DNA of 64,000 nucleotides from the NCBI RefSeq assembly GCF_900112845.1, contig NZ_FONG01000006.1:333941-397940 (forward strand), read 5' to 3'. A model generated the notes under the pieces. That model searched no databases, was not told where the DNA came from, and saw only the letters and a list, made by a program, of their open reading frames with translations. Positions 1 through 7,809 of the stretch are shown here, one piece after another. The translations under genes were made by a program, and so were the position numbers. The DNA comes from Actinacidiphila alni. Its GTDB lineage: Bacteria; Actinomycetota; Actinomycetes; Streptomycetales; Streptomycetaceae. Every line of letters starts with the position of its first letter. Positions within the stretch are counted from its first letter, which is position 1.

Positions 1-404
1 AGCAGGGCGTAGGTCAGCTCGTGCTCGAAGATGTCGGCGTCCGCCGGGGAGGCGAAGTAGCCGTTGTCCTCGCCCGCCTTGCGGTAGGTGAGCACCACCC
101 GGTCGATGAGCTGCTTCAGGCTCTTCTCGCGCTTGGGGCTGCCCACCGCGCCGCGGAAGTACTTGCTGGTGACGATGTTGACCGCGTTCACCGACCAGGA
201 GTCGGGGAATTCGACGCCACGCTGCTCGAAGTTGATCGAGCCGTCGCGCCAATTGGTCATGACGACGTCACGGTGCTCCCAGACCACCTCGTCGTACGGA
301 TGCACGCCGGGGGTGGTGTGGATGCGCTCGATACGCAGACCCTTGCTCGCCTTGGATCCCTTGGTACGGGAACCGCGTGCCGGGCCGCTCGTCGTCTCTG
401 TCAT
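1..404 (-). CDS. nrdJ: Vitamin B12-dependent (class II) ribonucleotide reductase, N-terminal part
   Basis: Only the first ~134 codons are inside the window; the gene runs off the left edge. The ATG at 404-402 follows a strong GGGAGG ribosome site. After a basic, low-complexity start (many Ser/Lys/Gly) comes the conserved opening of NrdJ, including GLRIERIHTTPGVHPYDEV and VNAVNIVTSKYFRG. The enzyme reduces ribonucleotides to deoxyribonucleotides using adenosylcobalamin and needs no oxygen. It lies 118 bp downstream of nrdR on the same strand, matching the nrdR-nrdJ operon known in Streptomyces, so it should share the NrdR-controlled promoter. I see no cobalamin riboswitch ahead of it. The active-site cysteines are outside the window. 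Confidence 0.93.
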   Translation of the reverse strand, partial: MTETTSGPARGSRTKGSKASKGLRIERIHTTPGVHPYDEVVWEHRDVVMTNWRDGSINFEQRGVEFPDSWSVNAVNIVTSKYFRGAVGSPKREKSLKQLIDRVVLTYRKAGEDNGYFASPADADIFEHELTYAL

Positions 405-522
405 TCCGCCTCCCTATACGGGCAAAACGCCCTAATGCGCGCGGATCTTCCCGCGTCACGGTGTTGTCTGCCGCCTCGGCGCGCCAGGCGCTCCGGCAAA
501 TCTGTGGTCCCGGCCGGTCCGC

Positions 523-1035
523 TCAGTCGGCGGCGGCAGCGGGCGCGGGGACTCCGAGGTCCTCGTCGAGCCCGCCGGGAGTGGTGGGTGGCAGCTGCTC
601 GCGCAGCTCAGTGATGGCCGTCTCGAAGTCCTCGAGCGAGTCGAACGCCCGGTAGACCGAGGCGAAGCGCAAATACGCGACCAGGTCGAGGTCCTGGAGC
701 GGACCGAGTATGGCCAGTCCCACGTCGTGGGTCGACAGCTCCGCGCTGCCGGTGGCCCTGACCGCCTCCTCGACGCGCTGCCCGAGCTGGGCGAGGGCGT
801 CCTCGGTGACGGGGCGACCCTGGCATGCCTTGCGCACGCCGGCGATCACCTTGCTGCGGCTGAACGGCTCGGTCACCCCGCTGCGCTTGATGACCATCAG
901 TGACGCGGTCTCGACGGTGGTGAACCGGCGGCCGCAGTCCGGGCACTGCCGACGGCGGCGGATCGAGGTGCCGTCATCGGTGGTACGGCTGTCGACGACG
1001 CGGCTGTCGGGGTGCTTGCAGAAGGGGCAGTGCAT
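523..1035 (-). CDS. nrdR: Transcriptional repressor NrdR
   Basis: 170 residues, the usual NrdR length. Cys3, Cys6, Cys31 and Cys34 form the N-terminal zinc ribbon, followed by an arginine-rich stretch that contacts DNA. The rest, from about residue 46, is an ATP-cone domain that senses ATP/dATP. NrdR represses ribonucleotide reductase genes. Here it is first in an operon with nrdJ, and two NrdR boxes lie 132-178 bp upstream of its start codon, so it probably represses itself and nrdJ. The ATG at 1035 follows GGAAGGGAGCCGGGATCC. lexA is divergent on the other side of a 604-bp intergenic region. Confidence 0.97.
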   Translation of the reverse strand: MHCPFCKHPDSRVVDSRTTDDGTSIRRRRQCPDCGRRFTTVETASLMVIKRSGVTEPFSRSKVIAGVRKACQGRPVTEDALAQLGQRVEEAVRATGSAELSTHDVGLAILGPLQDLDLVAYLRFASVYRAFDSLEDFETAITELREQLPPTTPGGLDEDLGVPAPAAAAD

Positions 1036-1166
1036 GGATCCCGGCTCCCTTCCTCACCCGCGGTGAGCGCACGACAAAATGGCCTCCGAGGGGCCGTACG
1101 GGCCCCGCGAAGCAGTCCCAAGCATAGGCGATCTCGCGGAGATTGGGGCCGTCGGGCCCCCGCGAA

Positions 1167-1213
1167 ACCACTACGGGTGGTGGCTGCGGCATATACAACC
1201 ACTAGATCTGGTG
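1167..1213. promoter_or_regulatory. Tandem NrdR boxes upstream of nrdR-nrdJ
   Basis: Two 16-bp inverted-repeat elements start exactly 31 bp apart: ACCACTACGGGTGGTG at 1167-1182 and ACCACTAGATCTGGTG at 1198-1213. NrdR operators in Streptomyces are pairs of 16-bp palindromic boxes separated by about three helical turns, which this fits. Box 2 is close to a perfect palindrome around AGATCT; box 1 is less AT-rich at its centre. Sequence between and around the boxes (TTGTATATG on the minus strand) may be part of the promoter. Confidence 0.8.
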
Positions 1214-1520
1214 CCGGTGCGTCAGCTCCGCCGTTCCGCGTGTCGCGTCCGCGGCCGGAGGCGAGCCTAGGGGAAGTGTCGCTGCGGCCCGGCACCGGGG
1301 GCGGGGTGGCACACTGGCCGGGCGGCCGCGAGTCCGCCCGTCCGGCCGTATTTCACCCTTCGGCCGCTCCCGGGTCGCCCTCGGACCGGTCGGCCGGGCC
1401 GGCCGCCGCCGGAATTTCGGACGGGACTCCGACGGGACTCGGACAGAGCGCCGGTCATCGAACTTCCATTCGATCAATACACCCGATACCTTGATCGCGT
1501 CAGCAGATTTACGCAGATTC
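1214..1520. other. Middle of the nrdR-lexA intergenic region, no gene seen
   Basis: This GC-rich stretch lies between the NrdR boxes and the lexA promoter. Open frames crossing it have no recognisable domain and no convincing start. The last ~60 bases become AT-richer as the lexA promoter approaches. It probably holds the remaining promoter and upstream sequence of nrdR, but I cannot point to a specific site. Confidence 0.5.
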
Positions 1521-1523
1521 ACT

Positions 1524-1564
1524 CGAACGTGTGTTTGGCGCAACCTTTCGAAACTCGCTACCGT
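1524..1564 (+). promoter_or_regulatory. lexA promoter with SOS (LexA) box
   Basis: CGAACGTGTGTTTG at 1524-1537 matches the Gram-positive/actinobacterial LexA consensus CGAACRNRYGTTYG at every position. It overlaps a plausible -35 (TTGGCG, 1535-1540); an 18-bp spacer leads to a -10-like TACCGT at 1559-1564. Bound LexA would block RNA polymerase at lexA itself, the classical autorepression. The leader to the GTG start would be about 70 nt. Confidence 0.85.
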
Positions 1565-1639
1565 TGTACTAACTGCCCGCGACTGCGAAGCGGGCCGGCC
1601 GCAGTCCATGCGGTGGGAGAACATCGAAAAGGGGCCGCC

Positions 1640-2413
1640 GTGACGACCACCGCAGACAGCGCGACATTGACCGCCCATGACCGCTCCCAGGATCGGATCG
1701 GCCCGTTGGACGTGACAGGCGAGGACCACAGCCAGAAGCCCACGCGCTCGCTTCCCGGGCGGCCCCCCGGCATCCGTGCCGACAGCTCCGGCCTCACCGA
1801 GCGGCAGCGGCGCGTCATCGAGGTCATCCGGGACTCCGTGCAGCGGCGCGGATATCCGCCGTCCATGCGCGAGATCGGCCAGGCCGTGGGGCTGTCCAGC
1901 ACCTCCTCGGTGGCGCACCAGCTCATGGCGCTGGAGCGCAAGGGCTTCCTGCGCCGCGACCCGCACCGCCCCCGGGCGTACGAGGTCCGCGGTTCGGACG
2001 GCGGCCACCCGCAGCCGACCGACACGGCGGGCAAGCCGTCCGCCTCGTACGTGCCGCTCGTCGGCCGGATCGCGGCCGGTGGTCCGATCCTCGCCGAGGA
2101 GTCGGTCGAGGACGTCTTCCCGCTCCCCCGCCAACTGGTGGGCGACGGCGAGCTGTTCGTGCTGAAGGTGGTCGGCGACTCGATGATCGAGGCGGCGATC
2201 TGCGACGGCGACTGGGTCACGGTGCGCCGCCAGCCCGTCGCGGAGAACGGCGACATCGTCGCCGCGATGCTGGACGGCGAGGCGACCGTCAAGCGTTTCA
2301 AGCGGGACAACGGCCATGTGTGGCTGCTGCCGCACAATGCCGCCTACCAGCCCATCCCCGGTGACGAGGCCACGATCCTCGGCAAGGTGGTGGCGGTGCT
2401 CCGCCGGGTCTGA
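1640..2413 (+). CDS. lexA: SOS response repressor LexA
   Basis: 257 residues from the GTG at 1640, preceded by AAAAGGGG; a longer in-frame extension to 1529 would run into the SOS box, so it is rejected. A Streptomyces-type N-terminal tail of ~50 residues precedes the winged-helix DNA-binding domain (about 52-117, with [16 protein letters not shown]). The C-terminal S24 autoprotease has the Ala146-Gly147 cleavage site and the Ser181/Lys218 dyad (GDSM, ATVKRF). LexA represses DNA-damage genes and cuts itself when RecA filaments form. recA and recX lie in the same window. Confidence 0.97.
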   Translation: MTTTADSATLTAHDRSQDRIGPLDVTGEDHSQKPTRSLPGRPPGIRADSSGLTERQRRVIEVIRDSVQRRGYPPSMREIGQAVGLSSTSSVAHQLMALERKGFLRRDPHRPRAYEVRGSDGGHPQPTDTAGKPSASYVPLVGRIAAGGPILAEESVEDVFPLPRQLVGDGELFVLKVVGDSMIEAAICDGDWVTVRRQPVAENGDIVAAMLDGEATVKRFKRDNGHVWLLPHNAAYQPIPGDEATILGKVVAVLRRV

Positions 2414-2444
2414 ACGGCCCAGGGTCCGAACGACCCCTACGACC

Positions 2445-2478
2445 GGGCCCCGGGACCTCTGCGCCGGTTCCGGGGCCC
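2445..2478. terminator. Bidirectional terminator between lexA and the helicase
   Basis: A 13-bp stem (one G-T pair) with an 8-nt loop: GGGCCCCGGGACC pairs with GGTTCCGGGGCCC. It sits between the convergent 3' ends of lexA and the DinG-like helicase gene. There is no T-tract, as is usual in Streptomyces. Confidence 0.75.
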
Positions 2479-2556
2479 CGCCATGTCCCGGCCGCATAAT
2501 GGTCCCGGCCCCGCCAATCCTGACCCCTCTGGGCCCCGATCCGGCCCGCGCGGGTG

Positions 2557-4539
2557 TCAGCCCGCGACGGCCGCCGTCGCCGCCGCGTCGATCGCCGCCA
2601 GCGAGCGCCGTACCTGATTGCGGTCGGTGGTGTACCAGAGGTCGGGCATCGAGGACCGCAGGAAGCCGCCGTAGCGGGCGTTGGCCAGCCGCGGGTCGAG
2701 CACGGCGACCACACCCCGGTCCCCCATCGCCCGGATCAGCCGGCCCGCGCCCTGCGCCATCAGCAGCGCCGCGTGCGTCGCGGCGACTGCCATGAAGCCG
2801 TTGCCGCCGTGCTCCTCGACCGACTTCTGGCGCGCGCTCATCAGCGGGTCGTCCGGCCGCGGGAACGGAATGCGGTCCATCACCACCAGCTGGCAGTTCA
2901 CGCCCGGCACGTCCACGCCCTGCCACAGCGACAGCGTCCCGAACAGGCACGTCTTCGCGTCCTGCGAGAACGTACGGATCAGCTCGCCGAGCGTCTCCTC
3001 GCCCTGCAGCAGCACCGGGTGGTCCAGGCGTCCCCGCATCGCCTCGGCGGCGGCCTGGGCGCCGCGCATGGACGAGAAGAGCCCGAGCGTACGGCCGCCC
3101 GCCGCCTCGATCAGCTCGGCCAGTTCGTCGAGCATGTCCTCCCGGTTGCTGTCGCGGCCGGGCTGGTTGAGGTGCTTGGCGACGTAGAGGATGCCCTGCT
3201 TGCGGTAGTCGAAGGGCGATCCGACGTCGATGCCCTTCCACTGCGGCACGTCCTCGCCCTCGGTGCCCTCCGGGGCCAGGCCCAGCGACGCGGCCACGCC
3301 GTTGAAGTCGCCGCCGAGCTTCAGGGTCGCGGAGGTGAGGACGACCGAGCGCTCGGTGAAGAGCTTCTCGCGCAGCAGACCGGACACGCTCAGCGGGGCG
3401 ACCCGCAGCGACGCGCCGAACCGGTCGTGCCGTTCGCACCACACCACGTCGTACTCCGAGCCCTGCACCAGGCGCTCGGCGACCTCGTGGATGTGCTCGA
3501 CCGAGGCGAGCGCCTGCTTGCGGACCGCGTCCTCGTCCTGCACGGACTTGTCGCGGGTCTCGCCGATCGCGGTGATCACCTGGCGGCAGGCGTCGCGCAG
3601 CGCCGCGAGGACATAGCCCAGGTCTTCGGGGATCTCCTCCAGGCGTCCCGGCAGCGCCAGCTCCATCACGCGCTCGAAGCCCTCGGCGGCGCTGAGCAGG
3701 GCGTCCGCGGCCTTCTCGTTGACCAGCCGGGATGCGCGCTTGACCGCGCGGTTGACGGCCCCGGGGGTGAGTTCGCCGGTGGCGACGCCGGTGACGCGGG
3801 AGACCAGCTCATGTGCCTCGTCGATGATCAGCACCTCGTGGCTCGGCAGCACGGGGGCGCCCTCGATCGCGTCGATCGCCAGCAGCGCGTGGTTGGTCAC
3901 CACCACATCGGCGAGCTTGGCGCGCTCCCTCGCCGCCTCGGCGAAGCACTCGGCGCCGTAGGCGCACTTGGTGGCACCCAGGCATTCGCGCGAGGTGACC
4001 GACACCTGGCTCCAGGCCCGGTCGGAGACGCCGGGGGTGAGGCCGTCGCGGTCGCCCGTCTCGGTCTCGTCCGCCCAGTCGCGAAGCCGCAGCAGGTCCT
4101 GGCCGAGCTTGCTGGTGGGCGCCGCGGCCTCGAACGGGTCGAAGAGGCCGTCCTCCTCGTCCTGCGGCACGCCCTCGTGCAGGCGGTGCAGGCACAGGTA
4201 GTTGGACCGGCCCTTGAGCATCGCGTACTGCGGCTCGCGGCGCAGCAGCGCCTTCAACGCCTCGACGGTGCGCGGCAGATCGCGCTCGACGAGCTGGCGC
4301 TGGAGCGCGAGGGTGGCGGTGGCCACCACGACGCGCTCGCCATGGGCGAGCGCGGGCACCAGATAGCCGAGCGATTTACCGGTGCCGGTGCCGGCCTGGA
4401 CGAGCAGATGGGACTGGTCGTCCACGGCGGCCTCGACGGCTTGGGCCATGGTGACCTGACCGGCCCGCTCGACACCTCCGACGGCGGTGACGGCGGCGTG
4501 CAGCAGGTCGGTGAGCGCGGGTGGGGGCGTGGCAGTCAT
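2557..4539 (-). CDS. dinG: DinG/XPD-family ATP-dependent DNA helicase
   Basis: 660-residue superfamily 2 helicase of the Rad3/XPD/DinG type. Walker A is AGTGTGKS at residues 49-56 and the DEAH box is at 240-243. Cys116, Cys186, Cys192 and Cys198 lie between them, the four ligands expected for the 4Fe-4S cluster of this family. Later motifs include VVLTSATL and the C-terminal QGAGRLIRAMGDRG. These enzymes unwind DNA 5'-3', including R-loops and D-loops. It is convergent with lexA and divergent from the NYN-FHA gene. No Shine-Dalgarno is visible before the ATG; a TAGGCT -10-like hexamer (4554-4549) lies only ~10 bp upstream, so a leaderless or very short-leader transcript is possible. I found no LexA box. 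The dinG symbol is by family. Confidence 0.9.
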   Translation of the reverse strand: MTATPPPALTDLLHAAVTAVGGVERAGQVTMAQAVEAAVDDQSHLLVQAGTGTGKSLGYLVPALAHGERVVVATATLALQRQLVERDLPRTVEALKALLRREPQYAMLKGRSNYLCLHRLHEGVPQDEEDGLFDPFEAAAPTSKLGQDLLRLRDWADETETGDRDGLTPGVSDRAWSQVSVTSRECLGATKCAYGAECFAEAARERAKLADVVVTNHALLAIDAIEGAPVLPSHEVLIIDEAHELVSRVTGVATGELTPGAVNRAVKRASRLVNEKAADALLSAAEGFERVMELALPGRLEEIPEDLGYVLAALRDACRQVITAIGETRDKSVQDEDAVRKQALASVEHIHEVAERLVQGSEYDVVWCERHDRFGASLRVAPLSVSGLLREKLFTERSVVLTSATLKLGGDFNGVAASLGLAPEGTEGEDVPQWKGIDVGSPFDYRKQGILYVAKHLNQPGRDSNREDMLDELAELIEAAGGRTLGLFSSMRGAQAAAEAMRGRLDHPVLLQGEETLGELIRTFSQDAKTCLFGTLSLWQGVDVPGVNCQLVVMDRIPFPRPDDPLMSARQKSVEEHGGNGFMAVAATHAALLMAQGAGRLIRAMGDRGVVAVLDPRLANARYGGFLRSSMPDLWYTTDRNQVRRSLAAIDAAATAAVAG

Positions 4540-4642
4540 AGGGAGGCAAGCCTAGAGGTCCGCACTGACATCGCCGTCCCCGCACGGCACCGCCGATCGT
4601 TCGCCGGACCCTTCGGGCCGGGCGGTGATAGCTTCTGGACAC

Positions 4643-5827
4643 ATGCCGTTCGAGCGTCGCCTGACTCTGGATGCCTCCGCCGCGGAATATGTGATCGACG
4701 TCGCGAATGTGGTGCGCGAGCCGGCGCTCGGCGGGGAACGGCCGGCGGATCTGGGCCGCCTCGCGGGCCTGTTGGAGGCGCTGGCGGAATTCACCCGCGA
4801 TCCGGCGGTCCAGGTGTACGCGATCACCGACCGCTCGCTGCTGACCGACGGACGGCTGACACACGAGGAGCGGCAGCGCCTGGAGGGCTGGTATCTCGAC
4901 GGTCTGCTCGAAGTCCTGCCCAGGGCCGACGACCGCATCCTGGAGCTGGCCGACGCACTGGAGCTGCGGGTGGTCAGTGCCGACAATTTCCTGGACTTTC
5001 ACCGCGCCTATCCCTGGATCCCCGGCGACCGCGACCATTTCCTGCGGCCTTTCCTGCGGCCCGACGGCGTGATCGGCGTGCGCCCGCGCATCATGCCGGT
5101 GCCCGCGGAATGGCAGGTCTCCCGCAAGGAGGAGGAAGGGCTGCTCCTGGAGGCGGGGGTGCTGCGGCGCTGGGACCGTTCGGCGCACCGGGCGGTCCTC
5201 AGCCGTGACTGGCGGTGTCCGGAGGCCGGCTGCCCGCTGTTCGGTGCCGGTGACCGGCCGAACACCGCGCTGCCCCGGCGCCGCAAGTCGCAGGTGCTCT
5301 GCCCGACGCACGGTCTGCCGCTGACGGACGCCGGTCCCCGGCCGCGGCGCGCCCAGGTCAAGGTCGTGATGGACGGCACCGTGCGCGGCCGTTTCATGGT
5401 GACGGCGGGCGAGCCGCTGGCGGTCGGCCGGGCTCCCGCCGACGGCGGCGTCGTCCTCGGTACCTGGATCGACGACACGGCGGTCGACTCGGTGAGCCGC
5501 ACCCATGTGGTGCTGAGTTACGACGGCACCGGGCTGAGCGTGGTGGACGAGCGCAGCGCGAACGGCACTCGGGTACGGCGCCGCCGCCCGGCCGGCGACC
5601 AGGTGGTGCCGCTTCCGCACGGCGAGCTGTGGCATCTGCGGCAGGGCGACTCGGTCGTGCTGCACGACCGGCTGGAACTGCTGCCCAGCGGCCGTCAGTT
5701 CGTCTTCGAGGAGGACCCGGCGGACGGTACGGTCGGACCCCGGGCGGGCGCGGAGGCCGCGGGGCCCACCATGATGGCCGTGCCGTGGCCGCCGGAGTCC
5801 GACGGTACGGGACGCGGCGACGGGTGA
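4643..5827 (+). CDS. NYN (Zc3h12a/Regnase-like) RNase fused to zinc ribbon and FHA domain
   Basis: 394 residues from the ATG at 4643. The N-terminus reads as a NYN/PIN-type nuclease closest to the Zc3h12a (Regnase) group: YVIDVANVV (Asp19, Asn22), Asp63, then RADDRILELAD (Asp96/Asp97) and VVSADNFLDF (Asp114), the acidic metal-binding set. A zinc-ribbon-like element follows (Cys192, Cys197, Cys220, His223). The C-terminus, about 240-355, is an FHA domain with Gly262-Arg263, Ser285-Arg286, His288 and Asn307-Gly308-Thr309, which should bind phosphothreonine. The Ser/Thr kinase starts 18 bp after its stop codon, so the two are probably cotranscribed. Inference: an RNase controlled or recruited by phosphorylation. 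Family assignment rests on motif reading; no function is known to me for this combination. Confidence 0.75.
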   Translation: MPFERRLTLDASAAEYVIDVANVVREPALGGERPADLGRLAGLLEALAEFTRDPAVQVYAITDRSLLTDGRLTHEERQRLEGWYLDGLLEVLPRADDRILELADALELRVVSADNFLDFHRAYPWIPGDRDHFLRPFLRPDGVIGVRPRIMPVPAEWQVSRKEEEGLLLEAGVLRRWDRSAHRAVLSRDWRCPEAGCPLFGAGDRPNTALPRRRKSQVLCPTHGLPLTDAGPRPRRAQVKVVMDGTVRGRFMVTAGEPLAVGRAPADGGVVLGTWIDDTAVDSVSRTHVVLSYDGTGLSVVDERSANGTRVRRRRPAGDQVVPLPHGELWHLRQGDSVVLHDRLELLPSGRQFVFEEDPADGTVGPRAGAEAAGPTMMAVPWPPESDGTGRGDG

Positions 5828-5845
5828 GCGGGGGGCGAGGACGGA

Positions 5846-7045
5846 GTGTCGGGCGAGATCGGGATCGGTACGGTCCTCAGCGACCGCTATCTCCTGGAGG
5901 AGTCGCTGGGCGGCGGCGGGTACGGGCAGGTCTACGCGGCCCTGGACCGGTCGCTCGGGCGGCGCGTCGCGGTCAAGGTGCTGACGCTGCGCCCCGACTG
6001 GGCCGACGGTGAGCGCGACGAGCGGCAGGGCCGCTTCCGCAGGGAGGCGATGGCCGCGGCGGCGCTGAGCCACCCCAATGTGGCGACCGTCCACGACGCG
6101 GGCGAGCACCGCGGCAGGCCGTTCATCGTCATGGAACTGCTGCGCGGCTCCGACTTCCGCCAGGTGCTGCTGGACCGCGGCGGGCTGCCGGTGGCCGACG
6201 TCGTCTCGTACGGCGCGCAGATCTGCGCGGGCCTGCGGCACGCGCACGAGCGCGGTCTGGTGCACCGCGACGTCAAACCCGAGAATCTGATGCTTCTGCC
6301 CGACGGTGTCGTGAAGATCTGCGACTTCGGTCTCGTGGCACACCGGGACGACAGCGTCACGCGGTACACCGACCCGCGTGCGGTCATGGGCTCGCCGCCG
6401 TATTTCTCACCCGAACAGGCGCAGGGTCTCGATGTGACCGAGCGGTCGGACCTGTACTCGCTCGGCTGTGTGCTGTACGCGATGCTCGCCGAGGGGCCGC
6501 CCTTCTCGGCCGGTACGACGGTCGGATACGCGTATCTGCACGTCCACGAGGCGCCCGAGCGGATCGAGCGGCGCCGCCCCGAGGTGCCCGCGGAACTGGC
6601 CGACCTGGTGCACCACTTGCTCGCCAAGGACCCGCACGACCGGCCCGCGGGCGCCGGGGAGGTGGCCGACCGGCTGCGCGGCCTGCGGCGGCCCACTCCC
6701 GTACGGCGCAGCCCGACGGTGCTGGACCGCAACGCCCGCCATGTGCTGTGGGCGCTGCTGGAGGAGGCCGAGGGGCTGCTGGCCGCGGACCGCTTCACCG
6801 AGGCGGACGAGCGCTATTGGCAGGCGCTTCAGCAAATCGTGCGCAAGGGTGCGGAAAACGAGGCCGCATCATATGCGGCGCTTTTCGGCAGGGCGCGAGC
6901 GCTGGAGGGTCTGAACGGCGCCGCCGCGGTGGCGCGCCGTTTCGAGGACCTGTCGGCGGACGCCGCCGGGGCGTTGGGCCCCGAGCACCCGCTGGCCCGC
7001 TGCATCGCCGCCTATGCGGAGGTCAGGGCAGGAGGCGGACGGTGA
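5846..7045 (+). CDS. Hanks-type Ser/Thr protein kinase with C-terminal helical (TPR-like) region
   Basis: 399 residues; GTG start after GGGGGGCGAGG. Catalytic kinase features are complete: glycine loop LGGGGYGQVY, Lys44, helix-C Glu67, HRDVKPEN at 140-147, DFG at 160-162 and SPEQ in the APE position. The activation segment contains Thr172 and Thr175, candidates for autophosphorylation. The kinase domain ends near residue 280. The remaining ~115 residues are Ala/Leu/Glu-rich and look like two or three TPR-type hairpins. No transmembrane segment or PASTA domain, so it should be cytosolic. It follows the NYN-FHA gene by 18 bp and overlaps the 3' end of the opposing FHA gene by 23 bp. Likely partners are the two FHA proteins. 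Confidence 0.93.
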   Translation: MSGEIGIGTVLSDRYLLEESLGGGGYGQVYAALDRSLGRRVAVKVLTLRPDWADGERDERQGRFRREAMAAAALSHPNVATVHDAGEHRGRPFIVMELLRGSDFRQVLLDRGGLPVADVVSYGAQICAGLRHAHERGLVHRDVKPENLMLLPDGVVKICDFGLVAHRDDSVTRYTDPRAVMGSPPYFSPEQAQGLDVTERSDLYSLGCVLYAMLAEGPPFSAGTTVGYAYLHVHEAPERIERRRPEVPAELADLVHHLLAKDPHDRPAGAGEVADRLRGLRRPTPVRRSPTVLDRNARHVLWALLEEAEGLLAADRFTEADERYWQALQQIVRKGAENEAASYAALFGRARALEGLNGAAAVARRFEDLSADAAGALGPEHPLARCIAAYAEVRAGGGR

Positions 7046-7658
7046 CGTCGGCGGCGAGCCTGATGGAGTCGCCGGGACGCAGCGGCGAACGTTCTCCGGG
7101 TGCGAGCCGGTAGCCGTGCGCGAAGGTGCCGTTGGTCGAGGACTCGTCGGCGACCCAGGCCGAGCCGTCGGCCTCGACGCCGATCGTGGCATGGATACGT
7201 GACAGATTGTCGTGCGCCGCGAGGAAGGGGACGGCGGGGCAGCGCCGGGGATCCCGCCCGAGGCGGATCATGTGGCCGGGCTGGACCGGGACGGTCTCGC
7301 CGCCGGGAAAACGCAGATGCAGCGCCCGCGACGGCGCCTCCTGGTGGTCCTCGGCCGGCCGCGGCAGCCCTCCGCGGATCGCGTTGAGCACGCGGGTGTG
7401 CTCGGGCTCGGCGTCGGCGGCGGACCGGCGGTGCGGCAGCAGCACAGCGGCTTCCGGCACGGCGACTTCGGGCGCGGCGGGCGGCCGGTCCCGGGGCGTC
7501 CCGGAGGCGGGCGTGCCGTGCATCCGCGAGGTGCCGGGCAGCACGGAGTTGCCGGGCATCAGCGAGAAGGGGACGAAGCAGCCCTGGCACAGCAGTTGTC
7601 CCGGCCTGACCTCCACGCCGCACTCCGGGCAGGCCGTTCCGCCCGCTCCCTCTCCCAT
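7023..7658 (-). CDS. Zinc-ribbon FHA-domain protein
   Basis: 211 residues from the ATG at 7658, chosen because GGGGAGGTGG lies at the right distance; an upstream in-frame start at 7697 is possible. A zinc ribbon is at the very N-terminus (Cys10, Cys13, Cys24, Cys27). A Pro/Ala-rich linker leads to a C-terminal FHA domain with IRLGRDP, NLSRIHA and ESSTNGTF motifs. FHA domains bind phosphothreonine peptides. It converges on the kinase gene with a 23-bp overlap of coding ends, so their transcripts are antisense at the 3' ends. Probable reader of the neighbouring kinase's signal; the actual target is unknown. Confidence 0.88.
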   Translation of the reverse strand: MGEGAGGTACPECGVEVRPGQLLCQGCFVPFSLMPGNSVLPGTSRMHGTPASGTPRDRPPAAPEVAVPEAAVLLPHRRSAADAEPEHTRVLNAIRGGLPRPAEDHQEAPSRALHLRFPGGETVPVQPGHMIRLGRDPRRCPAVPFLAAHDNLSRIHATIGVEADGSAWVADESSTNGTFAHGYRLAPGERSPLRPGDSIRLAADVTVRLLP

Positions 7659-7809
7659 GCCCGCCCCCACCTCCCCGCGGCAGCTTCCGCACGGCACTCC
7701 CGTACGGCGTTCGCGTACGCCGTTCGCGTACGGAATCCGGCGCGGATTCCCGTCCTGAAGCGCGTGTCGGCGCCCGTGCCGGGATCGTATCCGGCTCCCG
7801 GCGCCGGGT

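Noticed and set aside
405..522. Cobalamin riboswitch ahead of nrdJ
   Set aside because: The 118-bp nrdR-nrdJ gap is too short and lacks a B12-box-like element; control is more likely by NrdR.
1202..3442. 746-codon minus-strand frame crossing lexA and its promoter
   Set aside because: It covers the SOS box and lexA on the opposite strand and part of the helicase in another frame; no domain.
2554..5208. 884-codon plus-strand frame opposite the helicase gene
   Set aside because: Shadow of the DinG-like gene running on into the NYN-FHA gene; composition is Arg/Gly/Ala-biased and no motif is present.
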